A stretch of DNA of 64,000 bases from Bacillus_BD sp963787345 (GCA_963787345.1 CAWBCW010000011.1:1-64000); one strand, 5' to 3'; shown: positions 32,998-43,133, numbered from the stretch's first letter. The notes: a model not told the origin generated them from the letters alone. Numbers and translations are program-made.

Positions 32998-34577
32998 GAA
33001 TGGGGCTGTCCAAAGATAGAGAGTTTTGCCAAAGTCGGTCCGATCCGGGGGATTCGGTTTAATTCATCTTTATGAAGCAGCCCTAGAAGGAGTACGAGGG
33101 CAAGGTAGATGATACTAACGGATAATGATACGAAAATCACTTTTAAGGCAAGAGATTGATCGGCTGGCAAGCTCTGTAACACCCATTGACCTGCCAAACC
33201 TGAAGTGACAATCACAAAAAGAGTTTTTACATAATCACGAATATAAAAGGAAAATGAAATCGATTTAATAATGGTTGCAAAGTGGAGAAAGGTCACTAAT
33301 ATAAAGCCAACGAGTAATCCCATTGCCACTCCATTAATTCCAAAGGCAGGCTGGCTGGCTAAAATAAAAATGACAGTCGTTTTTACAACTGCTCCAATTA
33401 AGCTGTTGATCATCGCTGCTCTTGCTAAATTAAGGGCTTGTAACGCAGCTTGAAGCGGCGCCTGACAATAATGTAATAGAAAAAAGGGAGCCATCAGTTT
33501 AATAAATTGCGAGCCGCTCGTTGAACCATACATCACTTTCATCATTGGGTCTGCAAGGATGTATAAAATAACGACAGCTAGTCCACCAGAAATAAACACA
33601 AATCGTAAGGCTTGTTGAAGCCGATACTCGACCAATCGCATATTATTTTGTGAGTTCGCTTCACTAATAGCTGGTACGAGTGACGTGGATAAAGAGTTTG
33701 TGATAAAAGACGGAAGCATTAATAAAGGTAACGCAAAACCTGTCAGTGCCCCGTATTGTTTCGTTGCAGCAACGGTGGCTACCCCTGCTAAAGCGAGGGC
33801 ATGTGCCACAACAATAGGTTCAAAAAACCAAGAGAGCGATCCGATCATCCTGCTTCCTGTCGTAGGCAATGCAATCCCCATTAATTCTTGAAAGGTACCT
33901 TTTCCTGACTTAACATAAGCGAAAAAATGTTTCCTGACTGGAAACTTCTTTTTTATTTTAAACGTTGTTACTAAATAAATAAGGGATGCCAGCTCACCGA
34001 TTACAGCTGAAAACATGGCAGCAGCTGCTGCATATTCAATTCCATAAGGTAAGAAGGTTTTTGTCAAAAATGCAATTAAAGCGATTCGAACGACTTGTTC
34101 AATTAATTGAGATAGAGCAGCCGGTTTCATATTCTGTCTGCCCTGAAAATATCCTCTAAGAACCGATGAAACTGCAATAATCGGCACGACAGGTGCAATC
34201 GCCAATAATGGATACAGGGTTCTTTCATCCGTGAAGACTGATTGTGCTAATTGTGGGGCTAAAAGGAATAAAAGTGGTGTGAAAATAGCTGAAAGGGAAA
34301 GGGTCGTTGCTAAAGAAACGACTAAAATTTTCCTAACTTTTGCTTTATCCCCGACAGCTTCAGCTTCTGCAACATGCTTTGAGATCGCAACAGGAAGTCC
34401 TAACTGAGTAATTGTAATTGCTAGAATAAAAGTTGGGACTGCCATCATATAAAGGCCAACGCCTTCTTCGCCAATAAAGCGAGCGATGACAATCCGGTTG
34501 ATAAAGCCTAGTACTCTTGTAATTAGCCCTGCGGCTAATAAAATCATCGTCCCTTTTAAAAACTTCGACAACTGCAT
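32982..34577 (-). CDS. spoVB: Stage V sporulation protein B (MurJ/MOP-family flippase)
   Basis: 531 aa with about 14 transmembrane helices of the MOP/MviN superfamily. N-terminus FLKGTMILLAAGLITRVLGF and IARFIGEEGVGLYMMAVPTF are near-identical to Bacillus SpoVB. Needed for cortex peptidoglycan precursor export during sporulation. Start ATG at 34577 has AGAAGG upstream and matches the family N-terminus; an in-frame start 12 codons earlier lacks support. Confidence 0.95.
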   Translation of the reverse strand: MQLSKFLKGTMILLAAGLITRVLGFINRIVIARFIGEEGVGLYMMAVPTFILAITITQLGLPVAISKHVAEAEAVGDKAKVRKILVVSLATTLSLSAIFTPLLFLLAPQLAQSVFTDERTLYPLLAIAPVVPIIAVSSVLRGYFQGRQNMKPAALSQLIEQVVRIALIAFLTKTFLPYGIEYAAAAAMFSAVIGELASLIYLVTTFKIKKKFPVRKHFFAYVKSGKGTFQELMGIALPTTGSRMIGSLSWFFEPIVVAHALALAGVATVAATKQYGALTGFALPLLMLPSFITNSLSTSLVPAISEANSQNNMRLVEYRLQQALRFVFISGGLAVVILYILADPMMKVMYGSTSGSQFIKLMAPFFLLHYCQAPLQAALQALNLARAAMINSLIGAVVKTTVIFILASQPAFGINGVAMGLLVGFILVTFLHFATIIKSISFSFYIRDYVKTLFVIVTSGLAGQWVLQSLPADQSLALKVIFVSLSVSIIYLALVLLLGLLHKDELNRIPRIGPTLAKLSIFGQPHSTSKR

Positions 34578-34616
34578 TCCCTGCCTTCTCAAAAAAGGTA
34601 AAATAATATACAATTA

Positions 34617-34646
34617 TCTATATGTTTGCAGGTGGACAAAGTATGC
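34617..34646 (-). promoter_or_regulatory. Candidate sigma-E promoter of spoVB
   Basis: On the minus strand, GCATACT (-35, one mismatch to KMATATT), 15-nt spacer, CATATAGA (-10, partial match to CATACAHT). spoVB is a known sigma-E gene. The -10 match is poor. Confidence 0.4.
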
Positions 34647-34654
34647 CTAACAAA

Positions 34655-34789
34655 TTAACTTCATTCAGTGGTGCTTCAAACTCCCACTGAATGAAGTTAA
34701 AGCCTCCGGCGGATGTCTCGGATTTTTAATGGTGTTTTCTCGAGCGAGCTCTAGAAAATCCGGACGCAAATTCGACGGACGAATTTGAT
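34655..34789 (+). repeat. Three-hairpin leader repeat, copy 8 (upstream of comN), best-formed short copy
   Basis: 135 bp. Outer stem is a perfect 17-bp inverted repeat, TTAACTTCATTCAGTGG/CCACTGAATGAAGTTAA, with a 12-nt loop. Hairpin 2 TTTCTCGAG/CTCTAGAAA shows TTTCT/AGAAA in place of TTTAT/ATAAA, a compensated change; closing GGATTTTT/AAAATCC; 3' hairpin CAAATTCG/CGAATTTG. GAGGAGGAG and the comN ATG follow 17 nt later. Confidence 0.9.
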
Positions 34790-34806
34790 TATGAGGAGGA
34801 GCTAAT

Positions 34807-35103
34807 ATGGAGATTAGCCATAATGATGAAAGCCATTATGAAAAGCTTAAACCGGTTTTACAGAGCAAAGTAGAAGAGTTTTTGCTGTTAGGATATGATG
34901 CTGTCACGGAAAGGGATATTTGGGGTTACTTCGTAAACAAAAAGTGGAAAAAGGACAAAAGTGATCTCAAGCTGTTTGAAGTTGTTCAAGAAATTCTTAC
35001 CTTAAAAATTGGGGACTTTATGAATTACAAAACAGTAGAAACATTGAAAGAGGCAAGTTTCTCTTTAGAAAATGATGAAGATCGTTTAGAATTACTAAAG
35101 TAG
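34807..35103 (+). CDS. comN: Post-transcriptional competence regulator ComN
   Basis: 98 aa, the same length as B. subtilis ComN (YrzD). All-alpha, charged; KLKPVLQSKVEEFLLLGYDA and WGYFVNKKWKKDKSDLKLFE are the family blocks. In B. subtilis ComN affects comE mRNA accumulation with DivIVA at poles and septa. Excellent AGGAGGAG site. It is flanked on both sides by leader-repeat copies. Confidence 0.85.
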   Translation: MEISHNDESHYEKLKPVLQSKVEEFLLLGYDAVTERDIWGYFVNKKWKKDKSDLKLFEVVQEILTLKIGDFMNYKTVETLKEASFSLENDEDRLELLK

Positions 35104-35107
35104 TCCC

Positions 35108-35280
35108 AACTTAATTCATCAGAAGCTTTCATCTATAAAAGCAGTGAGGTATATACATCGAATACGAAATTTAAAGGGAGTTAAATCCTGGATGAATTAA
35201 GTTTAGCCTCCGGCGGATAATCTTATCGAGCAAGCTCAGGTATTATATCCGGGCGGAAAGTTCGACGGAGCGAATTTGAT
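35108..35280 (+). repeat. Three-hairpin leader repeat, copy 9 (upstream of secDF)
   Basis: 173 bp. Outer stem AACTTAATTCATC/GATGAATTAAGTT is a perfect 13-bp pair although its sequence differs from the consensus in both arms. CCTCCGGCGGA is kept; about 30 bp between it and CTTATCGAGCAAGCTC is deleted; 3' hairpin degenerate (GGAAAGTTCGACGGAGCGAATTTG). Ends 41 nt before secDF. Confidence 0.85.
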
Positions 35281-35321
35281 TGAGTGCTTTTGGCTTCAGT
35301 ACTAAGGAGGAAAATTACATA

Positions 35322-37586
35322 ATGATAAAAAGAAGCAGGATAATAGCCTTTGTCATTTTTATGATTGTCGCAGGAGCGGTAATGGCAACGACATCAAAGG
35401 ATATTGTCAACAATATTAAACTTGGCCTTGATTTGCAGGGAGGATTTGAAGTCCTATACGAAGTTAGTCCTGCGAGAGACGATCAGAAAATCGATCAGAA
35501 GGCTCTTCTTGCTACCGTAGAGGCGCTGGATCGCCGAATTAACGTACTAGGGGTAAGTGAGCCAAATATTCAAATTGAAGGCGAAGATCGGATTCGTGTT
35601 CAGTTAGCAGGAGTGGATGATCAAAATGAGGCAAGAGAAATTTTGTCCACAGAAGCTAATTTAACATTCCGGGATGCGAATGACCGAGTGATGATGGATG
35701 GAGCAGACCTTGCTGAGGGTGGAGCGGAGCAAACCTTTGACGAAAATGGACGTCCCGTTGTTGCTCTAAAATTAAAGAGTGCTGAAAAATTTAAACAGGT
35801 TACCCAAGAAATTGTCAGCATGGCACCTAATAACTATTTGGTGATTTGGCTGGATTTTGAAGAAGGGACTGATTCCTTCCAAACTGAAATCGCAAAACCA
35901 GATCCTAAATTTGTCTCTGCTCCGTCGGTTAATGAAGTCTTTAACCAAGACACGGTTACGATTGTGGGAAATTTTAAAATCGAAGAGGCAAAAAGTTTAG
36001 CTGATATTTTAAATGCTGGTGCGTTGCCTGTAAAGCTTGATGAAATCTATTCGACATCAGTAGGAGCTCAATTTGGGGAACAAGCATTGGATGAAACGAT
36101 ATTCGCTGGATTAATCGGGATTGCAGCCGTATTTCTGTTTATGATTTTTTATTATCGGTTACCTGGAATTATTTCCACAATTACATTAACTATTTATTTA
36201 TTTTTAGTATTACTTGTCTTTAATTTGCTAAATGTCGTTCTAACCTTACCGGGGATAGCAGCTCTTATTCTTGGTGTCGGAATGGCTGTTGATGCCAATA
36301 TTATTACGGCAGAAAGATATAAAGAAGAGATTAAGGTTGGTAAATCAATTAGATCAGCTTTTAAAGCGGGAAATCAACAATCGATTTCTACGGTAACAGA
36401 TGCAAATCTGACGACCCTCATATCTGCTGTTGTTCTATTCTATTATGGAACGAGCTCTGTAAAAGGGTTTGCTACGAGTTTAATCATCGGAATTCTAGGC
36501 AGTTTTATTACTAACGTCTATTTATCTAGATGGTTAACCGGGCTATTTGTTAATAGTGGTTTGTTAGACGGAAAATATGGCTGGTTTGGTGTGAGGAAAT
36601 CAGCGATCTTTGATTTAAAAGATAATGTGGATACTCTTGATTTAACTACAAAGTTTGATCGCTTTGAATTTGTGAAAGGCCGCAGGAAATCATTAACGAT
36701 TTTTGGGTCTATCATGGCGATTGGATTAATATTGCTATTCATATTTAAATTAAATCTATCCATTGACTTTACGAGCGGTACGCGTGTAGACATTATGGCG
36801 ACTGAGCCGTTAACAGCTGAAAAGGTATCAACTGAATTAGAAAAGGTAGGTATGGCTTCAGATGATATTGTCATTTCTGGTGATGAAAATAATGTTGGAG
36901 TCGTTCATTACGCTGGAGTACTTTCCAAAGATGAAATTGCTAAAATGAAGACGCATTTTCAGAGTGTATTTGGAGTAGAGCCAAACGTCAATAGTGTGAC
37001 GCCGATCGTTGGGAAAGAGCTTGTTAAAAATGCGATCATCGGTATTATTATTGCTTCCATCGGTTTGATTATCTATGTTTCAATCCGTTTTGAATGGAGG
37101 ATGGCTGTTTCAGCCGTTATTGCTTTAATATATGCAGCAATGTTTGTCATTCCTGTATTCAGTATTACGAGAACACAAATTGACTTAACATTTATTGCTG
37201 CTCTACTAACGATTATTGGCTATTCGATTAATGATACGATTGTAACGTTTGATCGAATGAGGGAAAACATGACGAAAAGGCGTCGGATTAAGACCTTTGA
37301 AGATATTGCCGATGTTGCTAATCGGAGTTTAAAACAAACACTAGGACGTTCGATTAATACGATTGGAATGACGGTTGTTCCAGTTGTTGCCATTATGTTA
37401 TTTGGAAGCGAATCTCTATTTTCTTTTTCACTTGCTTTAACCATTGGATTAGTAGTTGGAACATTCGCGACCATTTTTGTTTCCATTCCAATTTGGGTTG
37501 AGTTGAAACATCGTGAATTGAAGAAGAAAGGTGTCATTATTACCTACAAAGAGAAGCAGGTTCGTACGGATGAACCGGTTGTATAA
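35322..37586 (+). CDS. secDF: Protein translocase subunit SecDF (fused)
   Basis: 754 aa natural SecD-SecF fusion, as in Bacillus. Twelve transmembrane helices predicted; periplasmic-side P1 region follows GLDLQGGFEVLYEV; SecD half carries LGVGMAVDANIITAERYKEE, SecF half carries IGYSINDTIVTFDRMREN, the conserved proton-path D/R motifs. Uses the proton gradient to pull secreted proteins. AAGGAGG site before ATG at 35322. Followed by a strong terminator. Confidence 0.97.
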   Translation: MIKRSRIIAFVIFMIVAGAVMATTSKDIVNNIKLGLDLQGGFEVLYEVSPARDDQKIDQKALLATVEALDRRINVLGVSEPNIQIEGEDRIRVQLAGVDDQNEAREILSTEANLTFRDANDRVMMDGADLAEGGAEQTFDENGRPVVALKLKSAEKFKQVTQEIVSMAPNNYLVIWLDFEEGTDSFQTEIAKPDPKFVSAPSVNEVFNQDTVTIVGNFKIEEAKSLADILNAGALPVKLDEIYSTSVGAQFGEQALDETIFAGLIGIAAVFLFMIFYYRLPGIISTITLTIYLFLVLLVFNLLNVVLTLPGIAALILGVGMAVDANIITAERYKEEIKVGKSIRSAFKAGNQQSISTVTDANLTTLISAVVLFYYGTSSVKGFATSLIIGILGSFITNVYLSRWLTGLFVNSGLLDGKYGWFGVRKSAIFDLKDNVDTLDLTTKFDRFEFVKGRRKSLTIFGSIMAIGLILLFIFKLNLSIDFTSGTRVDIMATEPLTAEKVSTELEKVGMASDDIVISGDENNVGVVHYAGVLSKDEIAKMKTHFQSVFGVEPNVNSVTPIVGKELVKNAIIGIIIASIGLIIYVSIRFEWRMAVSAVIALIYAAMFVIPVFSITRTQIDLTFIAALLTIIGYSINDTIVTFDRMRENMTKRRRIKTFEDIADVANRSLKQTLGRSINTIGMTVVPVVAIMLFGSESLFSFSLALTIGLVVGTFATIFVSIPIWVELKHRELKKKGVIITYKEKQVRTDEPVV

Positions 37587-37594
37587 GGAGAGAA

Positions 37595-37625
37595 GGGACT
37601 GCAGGTTTTTCTGCAGTCCTTTTTT
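37595..37625 (+). terminator. Terminator after secDF
   Basis: GGACTGCAG-GTTTTT-CTGCAGTCC followed by six T residues. Confidence 0.9.
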
Positions 37626-37664
37626 GAGTAAGAGCGTTCAACTTCTATTTCCAAATATCTTTCA

Positions 37665-37693
37665 TTGAAACGCTTTAATCTCTTTTGTATAAT
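37665..37693 (+). promoter_or_regulatory. Sigma-A promoter of recJ-apt
   Basis: TTGAAA (37665-37670), 17-nt spacer, TATAAT (37688-37693); recJ starts 22 nt downstream. Confidence 0.85.
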
Positions 37694-37715
37694 GAATAGA
37701 CTGAGAGGTGAGCGT

Positions 37716-40085
37716 ATGTTAAAGTCGAGAACACGCTGGATTGTACGACCGTCAAATAATGAGAAAAAGAGAGAGTTAGTTGAAAAACTTGGCATCTCTC
37801 CTTTAGTTGCATCGCTGCTTGTTAATAGGGGATTCGAAGATCCTGCTGAGGCAAGTGCTTTTTTATTTAACGAAAAACAAGAATTTCATGATCCTTTTTT
37901 ATTAAAAGATATGGAGAAAGCTGTCCAAAGGGTTCACGAAGCCATAGCTGCCGAAGAACCTATCCTTATTTTTGGAGATTACGACGCTGATGGTGTTACG
38001 AGCACAACCATTATGATGAAAACTTTACAGGAACTCGGAGCTAATGTTCAGTTTTACATTCCTAATCGCTTTACTGAAGGATACGGTCCAAATGAAGGGG
38101 CGTTTAAGCATGCCCATGAAATTGGGATTAAACTAATTATTACAGTCGATACTGGGATAGCCGCTCTTGAGCCAGCGCAAGCGGCAAAAGAGCTTGGTGT
38201 TGATTTAATTATTACAGACCATCATGAACCAGGCCCAGAACTGCCGGAAGCCCTCGCTATTATCCATCCTAAATTGGAAGGCGGGGTTTACCCATTTACG
38301 GAGTTGGCTGGAGTAGGAGTAGCCTTTAAATTTTCCCAAGCTCTGCTTGGTAGAGTTCCGGATGGGTTGCTTCAGTTTGCGGCAATTGGAACGGTAGCGG
38401 ACCTCGTTCCCCTGAAAGGTGAAAATAGATTAATTGTTCAAAAGGGATTAACTGAGCTACGAAATAGTCAGAATCCAGGCTTAAAGGCATTGTTAAAACA
38501 AGCAAAAGTTGATCAAGCACAGATAAACGAAGAAACGATTGGTTTTGTCTTAGGCCCTCGGATTAATGCAGTAGGAAGGCTGGATTCAGCAGAACCTGCT
38601 GTCTATCTTTTATTAGAAGAGGATGCCCTCGAAGCAGAAATGTTAGCAGAAGACATTGAACAGCTAAATACAGATCGAAAAGAATTAGTGAATCGGATTT
38701 CGGAAGAGGCTGTTCAATTAGTGGAAGAACAATTTCCAATAACTGAAAATAAATGTATTGTCGTTGGCAAAGAAAACTGGAATGCCGGCGTCATTGGCAT
38801 TGTTGCTTCAAGGTTAGTTGAAAAATATTATCGACCGACCATTGTTTTAAGTTATGATCTTGAAAACGGACTGGCAAAAGGGTCAGCCCGAAGTATCGAA
38901 GGCTTTGATCTCTTTCAAAACCTATCAACCTGCCGGGATATCTTACCGCATTTTGGCGGTCATACGATGGCTGCTGGGATGACATTAACGTTAAATGATG
39001 TTGATGAATTAAGAAGCCGGATGAATGAACTTGCAAACGAGCAACTGGAAGAAGAAGAGCTGACTCCGGTTACGTATCTAGATGCGGAAGTAAATATTGA
39101 AGATGTTAACATTGAAGTCATAGAGGAAATGAATCAATTAGCCCCTTACGGAATGGACAATCCGAAGCCAAAGGTACTGATTAAGGATGCTCCGATTGCG
39201 AACATTAGAAAAATCGGATCTGAACAAAATCATTTAAAGATATCATTAGAACAAGCTGGAGTCACTTTAGATGGGGTCGGATTTGGATTGGGAGAGGCTT
39301 ATGACCATGTTTCACCTGTTTCCAAACTATCTGTGATCGGTGAATTATCCATTAACGAATGGAACAATTTGCGAAAGCCACAAATATTTCTTCAGGATCT
39401 TTCGATAGGATCTTGGCAATTATTTGATTACCGTGGAGGGAAAAAAATAACACCTCTCGCTTCTTCCTTGCCAATAGAGCGAACGAAATGGATTGTTTTC
39501 AATAGTGATTTACATGAAAAACTACAAAGATCGTTAAACCGATCAGATGTTATATCGATAACTTCAGAAGCTGAGGCAGCACAGATCGATCTTGATCATT
39601 GTCACGTTATCTTAGTTGATTTTCCACCTTCCAAAAACCTATTAATTCAATTGTTGTCTGGAAAAAAGGTTGCGAGAATTTATACCCATTTTTATAAAGC
39701 ACAAAGTGATTTTTTATCAACGATTCCGACGAGGGAACATTTTAAATGGTTCTATGCCTTTTTAGCTAAAAAGGGTCCATTCCACCTTCAAAAACAAGGC
39801 AGTTCATTAGCGAAATATCGGGGATGGTCAGAGGAAACCGTAAATTTTATGGCAAAAGTGTTTTTAGACCTAGAATTTGTTACAATGGAAGATGGACTTA
39901 TATCCTTAAGGAAAAATACTAGTAAGCATGATTTATCAGATTCCATTACTTATAAACAAAAACAAGAGGCCTTAGTGCTTGAGAAAGAATTGATCTATTC
40001 ATCATACGAGCAATTAAAAAACTGGTTTGATGAAGTGATTGGTTCAACCGTTCATCATGAGAAGGGAGTAAAGGAATGGATTTAA
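37716..40085 (+). CDS. recJ: Single-stranded-DNA-specific exonuclease RecJ
   Basis: 789 aa, the Bacillus-size RecJ with an extra C-terminal region. DHH-family motifs FGDYDADGVTSTT (motif I), VDTG, and TDHHEPGPELPEA (DHH), followed by the DHHA1 domain (GSARSIEGFDLF, HFGGHTMAAGMTL) and OB fold. 5'-3' exonuclease in recombination and repair. ATG at 37716 is behind GAGAGGTGAG; an earlier in-frame ATG lies inside the promoter. Overlaps apt by 10 nt. Confidence 0.95.
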   Translation: MLKSRTRWIVRPSNNEKKRELVEKLGISPLVASLLVNRGFEDPAEASAFLFNEKQEFHDPFLLKDMEKAVQRVHEAIAAEEPILIFGDYDADGVTSTTIMMKTLQELGANVQFYIPNRFTEGYGPNEGAFKHAHEIGIKLIITVDTGIAALEPAQAAKELGVDLIITDHHEPGPELPEALAIIHPKLEGGVYPFTELAGVGVAFKFSQALLGRVPDGLLQFAAIGTVADLVPLKGENRLIVQKGLTELRNSQNPGLKALLKQAKVDQAQINEETIGFVLGPRINAVGRLDSAEPAVYLLLEEDALEAEMLAEDIEQLNTDRKELVNRISEEAVQLVEEQFPITENKCIVVGKENWNAGVIGIVASRLVEKYYRPTIVLSYDLENGLAKGSARSIEGFDLFQNLSTCRDILPHFGGHTMAAGMTLTLNDVDELRSRMNELANEQLEEEELTPVTYLDAEVNIEDVNIEVIEEMNQLAPYGMDNPKPKVLIKDAPIANIRKIGSEQNHLKISLEQAGVTLDGVGFGLGEAYDHVSPVSKLSVIGELSINEWNNLRKPQIFLQDLSIGSWQLFDYRGGKKITPLASSLPIERTKWIVFNSDLHEKLQRSLNRSDVISITSEAEAAQIDLDHCHVILVDFPPSKNLLIQLLSGKKVARIYTHFYKAQSDFLSTIPTREHFKWFYAFLAKKGPFHLQKQGSSLAKYRGWSEETVNFMAKVFLDLEFVTMEDGLISLRKNTSKHDLSDSITYKQKQEALVLEKELIYSSYEQLKNWFDEVIGSTVHHEKGVKEWI

Positions 40086-40588
40086 CTCAATATATTAAGA
40101 TTGTAGAAGATTATCCGAAGCCAGGCATAAGCTTTAAAGATATTACACCATTAATGAATGATGGAGAGGCTTATAAATACGCAACGGACCAAATTGTACA
40201 ATATGCAAAAGAAAAAAGAATCGACTTGGTCGTTGGCCCAGAAGCCCGTGGCTTTATCATCGGTTGTCCTGTTGCCTATTCACTAGGGGTAGGATTTGCC
40301 CCTGTTCGTAAAGAAGGAAAACTTCCTCGTGAAACGGTTAAAGTGAGCTATGGTCTTGAGTACGGAAAAGATGTTTTAACGATTCATAAGGATGCCATAA
40401 AGCCAGGCCAAAGAGTCTTAATTACAGATGATTTATTAGCTACAGGCGGAACGATCGATGCAACAATTCAATTAGTTGAAAGATTAGGTGGGATTGTGGC
40501 AGGAACTGCCTTTCTTATTGAATTAAGCGAATTAGAAGGAAGAAAAAAAATAAAAGGCCATGATATATTAACTGTGATGACCTATTAA
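40076..40588 (+). CDS. apt: Adenine phosphoribosyltransferase
   Basis: 170 aa. PRPP-binding motif VLITDDLLATGGTIDA (about residues 118-133), GPEARGFIIG and hood region RKEGKLPRETVKVSY. Salvages adenine to AMP. Overlaps the recJ 3' end by 10 nt. In Bacillus it is followed by relA, linking purine salvage and stringent response regions; here a terminator intervenes. Confidence 0.97.
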   Translation: MDLTQYIKIVEDYPKPGISFKDITPLMNDGEAYKYATDQIVQYAKEKRIDLVVGPEARGFIIGCPVAYSLGVGFAPVRKEGKLPRETVKVSYGLEYGKDVLTIHKDAIKPGQRVLITDDLLATGGTIDATIQLVERLGGIVAGTAFLIELSELEGRKKIKGHDILTVMTY

Positions 40589-40608
40589 CTTGCGTATTTG
40601 ATTACTAA

Positions 40609-40634
40609 GGGCGCTTACATTTGAGCGCTCTTTT
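40609..40634 (+). terminator. Terminator after apt
   Basis: GGGCGCT-TACATTTG-AGCGCTC followed by TTTT. The rest of the 341-bp apt-relA gap is AT-rich; TTTACA (40728) with AATAAT 17 nt later is a weak relA promoter candidate, and no other structure was seen. Confidence 0.75.
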
Positions 40635-40929
40635 CGTATATTTCGTACGCTAATGGTGAATGGAGATGCTTCGCCATTTTCTAATTTTTGACGATTAATA
40701 ATAATGTCGAAAAATAGGATGAATTTCTTTACATCTCGTCATTTTTTATTAATAATAATAATCATACCCTTATACTTTAGATATTTAGATATAAGGAAGA
40801 TAAGGATTGTTAATTCAGTCATATATTAAGCGGTTGCCAGGTATGATAATTTGTGAATATAAACATGAAAACGAAATGATGATGGAAAATTAACAACCTC
40901 AAACTAATTCAATTAAAAAAGGTGATTCT

Positions 40930-43122
40930 ATGGCGAATGATCAAGTGTTAACCGCCGAACAAGTCATCGATCGAACGAGTAAATATTTAAATGATGTGGA
41001 TGTAGAATTCATTAAGAAAGCCTATGAATATGCCAAACATTCTCATCGTTTTCAATTTAGAAAATCTGGCGAACCGTATATTATCCATCCGATTCAAGTG
41101 GCAGGGATTCTAGCTAATCTCGAAATGGATCCCTATACGGTGGCGGCTGGATTTTTACATGACGTTGTTGAAGATACAGAAGCAACATTAGAAGATATAA
41201 AAGAAATCTTTAATGATGAAGTGGCTATGCTCGTCGATGGTGTTACGAAACTCGGTAAAATTAAATATAAATCGCATGAAGAACAGCAGGCGGAAAATCA
41301 TCGGAAAATGTTTGTAGCTATGGCGCAGGATATTCGTGTCATTATGATTAAATTGGCGGACCGTCTCCATAATATGCGAACATTAAAACATCTTCCGGCC
41401 GAAAAACAACGCCGTATTGCAAATGAAACGTTGGAAATCTTTGCACCACTTGCTAATCGTCTCGGGATTTCAGCGATAAAATGGGAACTTGAAGATACAT
41501 CGTTACGATATTTAAATCCGCAGCAATATTATCGGATTGTAAATTTAATGAAGCGCAAACGGGCAGAACGTGAAGAATACTTGGTTGATGTCATTCAAGA
41601 ATTAAAGCGACAAATGATGGATGTTGGGATTGGAGCCGAATTTTCTGGCCGTCCAAAGCATATATACAGCATTTATCGAAAAATGACGCAGCAAAACAAA
41701 CAGTTCAATGAAATTTACGATTTGCTTGCCGTTCGGATTATCGTTAACTCGATAAAGGATTGCTATGCCGTTCTCGGGATTATCCATACATGCTGGAAGC
41801 CGATGCCGGGAAGATTTAAAGACTACATCGCAATGCCTAAACCGAATATGTATCAATCGCTGCATACGACGGTTATTGGTCCAAAAGGTGATCCGCTTGA
41901 AGTCCAAATTCGGACGAAGGAAATGCATAGAATTGCCGAATACGGGGTTGCTGCACACTGGGCATATAAAGAAGGAAAAGCTGTTCAAGAAGGAACCTTC
42001 GAAGAAAAGCTGTCATGGTTCCGCGAAATTCTCGAATTTGAGGAAGACATTCTCAATGCTGAAGAGTTTATGGAATCATTGAAAGTCGATTTATTCTCGG
42101 ATATGGTCTTTGTTTTCACGCCAAAAGGAGACGTAATCGAACTAGCAGCCGGATCTGTACCGATTGATTTTGCTTATCGAATTCATTCAGAAATCGGAAA
42201 CAAAACGATTGGCGCCAAGGTAAATGGGAAAATGGTTCCTCTTGATTATAAATTAAAAACTGGGGATATTTTAGAGATTCTTACATCGAAACATTCCTAT
42301 GGCCCAAGCCAGGACTGGTTAAAGTTAGCTCAAACATCCCAAGCAAAAAATAAAATCAGAGCCTTTTTTAAGAAGCAAATGCGTGATGAAAACGTGGAAA
42401 AAGGCCGAGAACAAGTTGAAAAAGAAATTAGATTAATGGAATTTGAATTAAAAGAAATTCTCACTCTTGATAATGTAAAGCGCGTGGTTGAGAAATTTAA
42501 TTTTGCCAATGAAGATGATATGTATGCAGCAGTTGGCTATAATGGAATTACTGCACTTCAAGTCGCAAACCGTTTAACGGAAAAATGGCGTAAAAAGAGG
42601 GACCAGGAGCAAGTAGCCAATATATCAAACGCAGTAGCAGAACTAAAAACACTTCCGCAAAAGAGAAAACGTGAGTCGGGTGTTCGTGTTGAAGGAATAG
42701 ATAATCTGCTCATTCGCCTTTCACGTTGTTGTAATCCAGTTCCTGGTGATGATATTGTCGGCTTCATCACGAAAGGAAGAGGGGTTTCGGTCCATCGGAA
42801 AGATTGTCCGAATCTCGTGACAGATGATGCAAAAGAGCGATTGATTCCTGTTGAATGGGAAACAGGTCTTAATGACCGGAAAGAATATAACGTAGAAATT
42901 GAGATTACGGGATTTGATCGAAGAGGCTTATTAAATGAAGTCCTTCAAGCTGTAAATGAAGCAAAAACAGATATTTCAGTCGTATCAGGAAAAACGGATC
43001 GTAATAAAATAACGACGATCACGATGACCATTTCGATATTAAATGTAAGTCATTTACAGAAAATCGTTGATCGCATTAAGCAAATCCCTGATATATATGC
43101 AGTACGAAGAGTAATGAGTTAA
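40930..43122 (+). CDS. relA: Bifunctional (p)ppGpp synthetase/hydrolase RelA (Rel)
   Basis: 730 aa long RelA/SpoT homologue. HD hydrolase domain intact (HPIQVAGILANLEMD, FLHDVVEDTEATLEDI, KLADRLHNMRTL), synthetase domain (GRPKHIYSIYRKM, YDLLAVRIIV, YQSLHTTV), TGS domain (VFTPKGDVIELAAGSVPIDF), zinc-finger region (RLSRCCNPVPGD) and C-terminal ACT. Both activities expected. Followed by dtd after 11 nt. Confidence 0.97.
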   Translation: MANDQVLTAEQVIDRTSKYLNDVDVEFIKKAYEYAKHSHRFQFRKSGEPYIIHPIQVAGILANLEMDPYTVAAGFLHDVVEDTEATLEDIKEIFNDEVAMLVDGVTKLGKIKYKSHEEQQAENHRKMFVAMAQDIRVIMIKLADRLHNMRTLKHLPAEKQRRIANETLEIFAPLANRLGISAIKWELEDTSLRYLNPQQYYRIVNLMKRKRAEREEYLVDVIQELKRQMMDVGIGAEFSGRPKHIYSIYRKMTQQNKQFNEIYDLLAVRIIVNSIKDCYAVLGIIHTCWKPMPGRFKDYIAMPKPNMYQSLHTTVIGPKGDPLEVQIRTKEMHRIAEYGVAAHWAYKEGKAVQEGTFEEKLSWFREILEFEEDILNAEEFMESLKVDLFSDMVFVFTPKGDVIELAAGSVPIDFAYRIHSEIGNKTIGAKVNGKMVPLDYKLKTGDILEILTSKHSYGPSQDWLKLAQTSQAKNKIRAFFKKQMRDENVEKGREQVEKEIRLMEFELKEILTLDNVKRVVEKFNFANEDDMYAAVGYNGITALQVANRLTEKWRKKRDQEQVANISNAVAELKTLPQKRKRESGVRVEGIDNLLIRLSRCCNPVPGDDIVGFITKGRGVSVHRKDCPNLVTDDAKERLIPVEWETGLNDRKEYNVEIEITGFDRRGLLNEVLQAVNEAKTDISVVSGKTDRNKITTITMTISILNVSHLQKIVDRIKQIPDIYAVRRVMS

Positions 43123-43133
43123 GGTGATGAATC

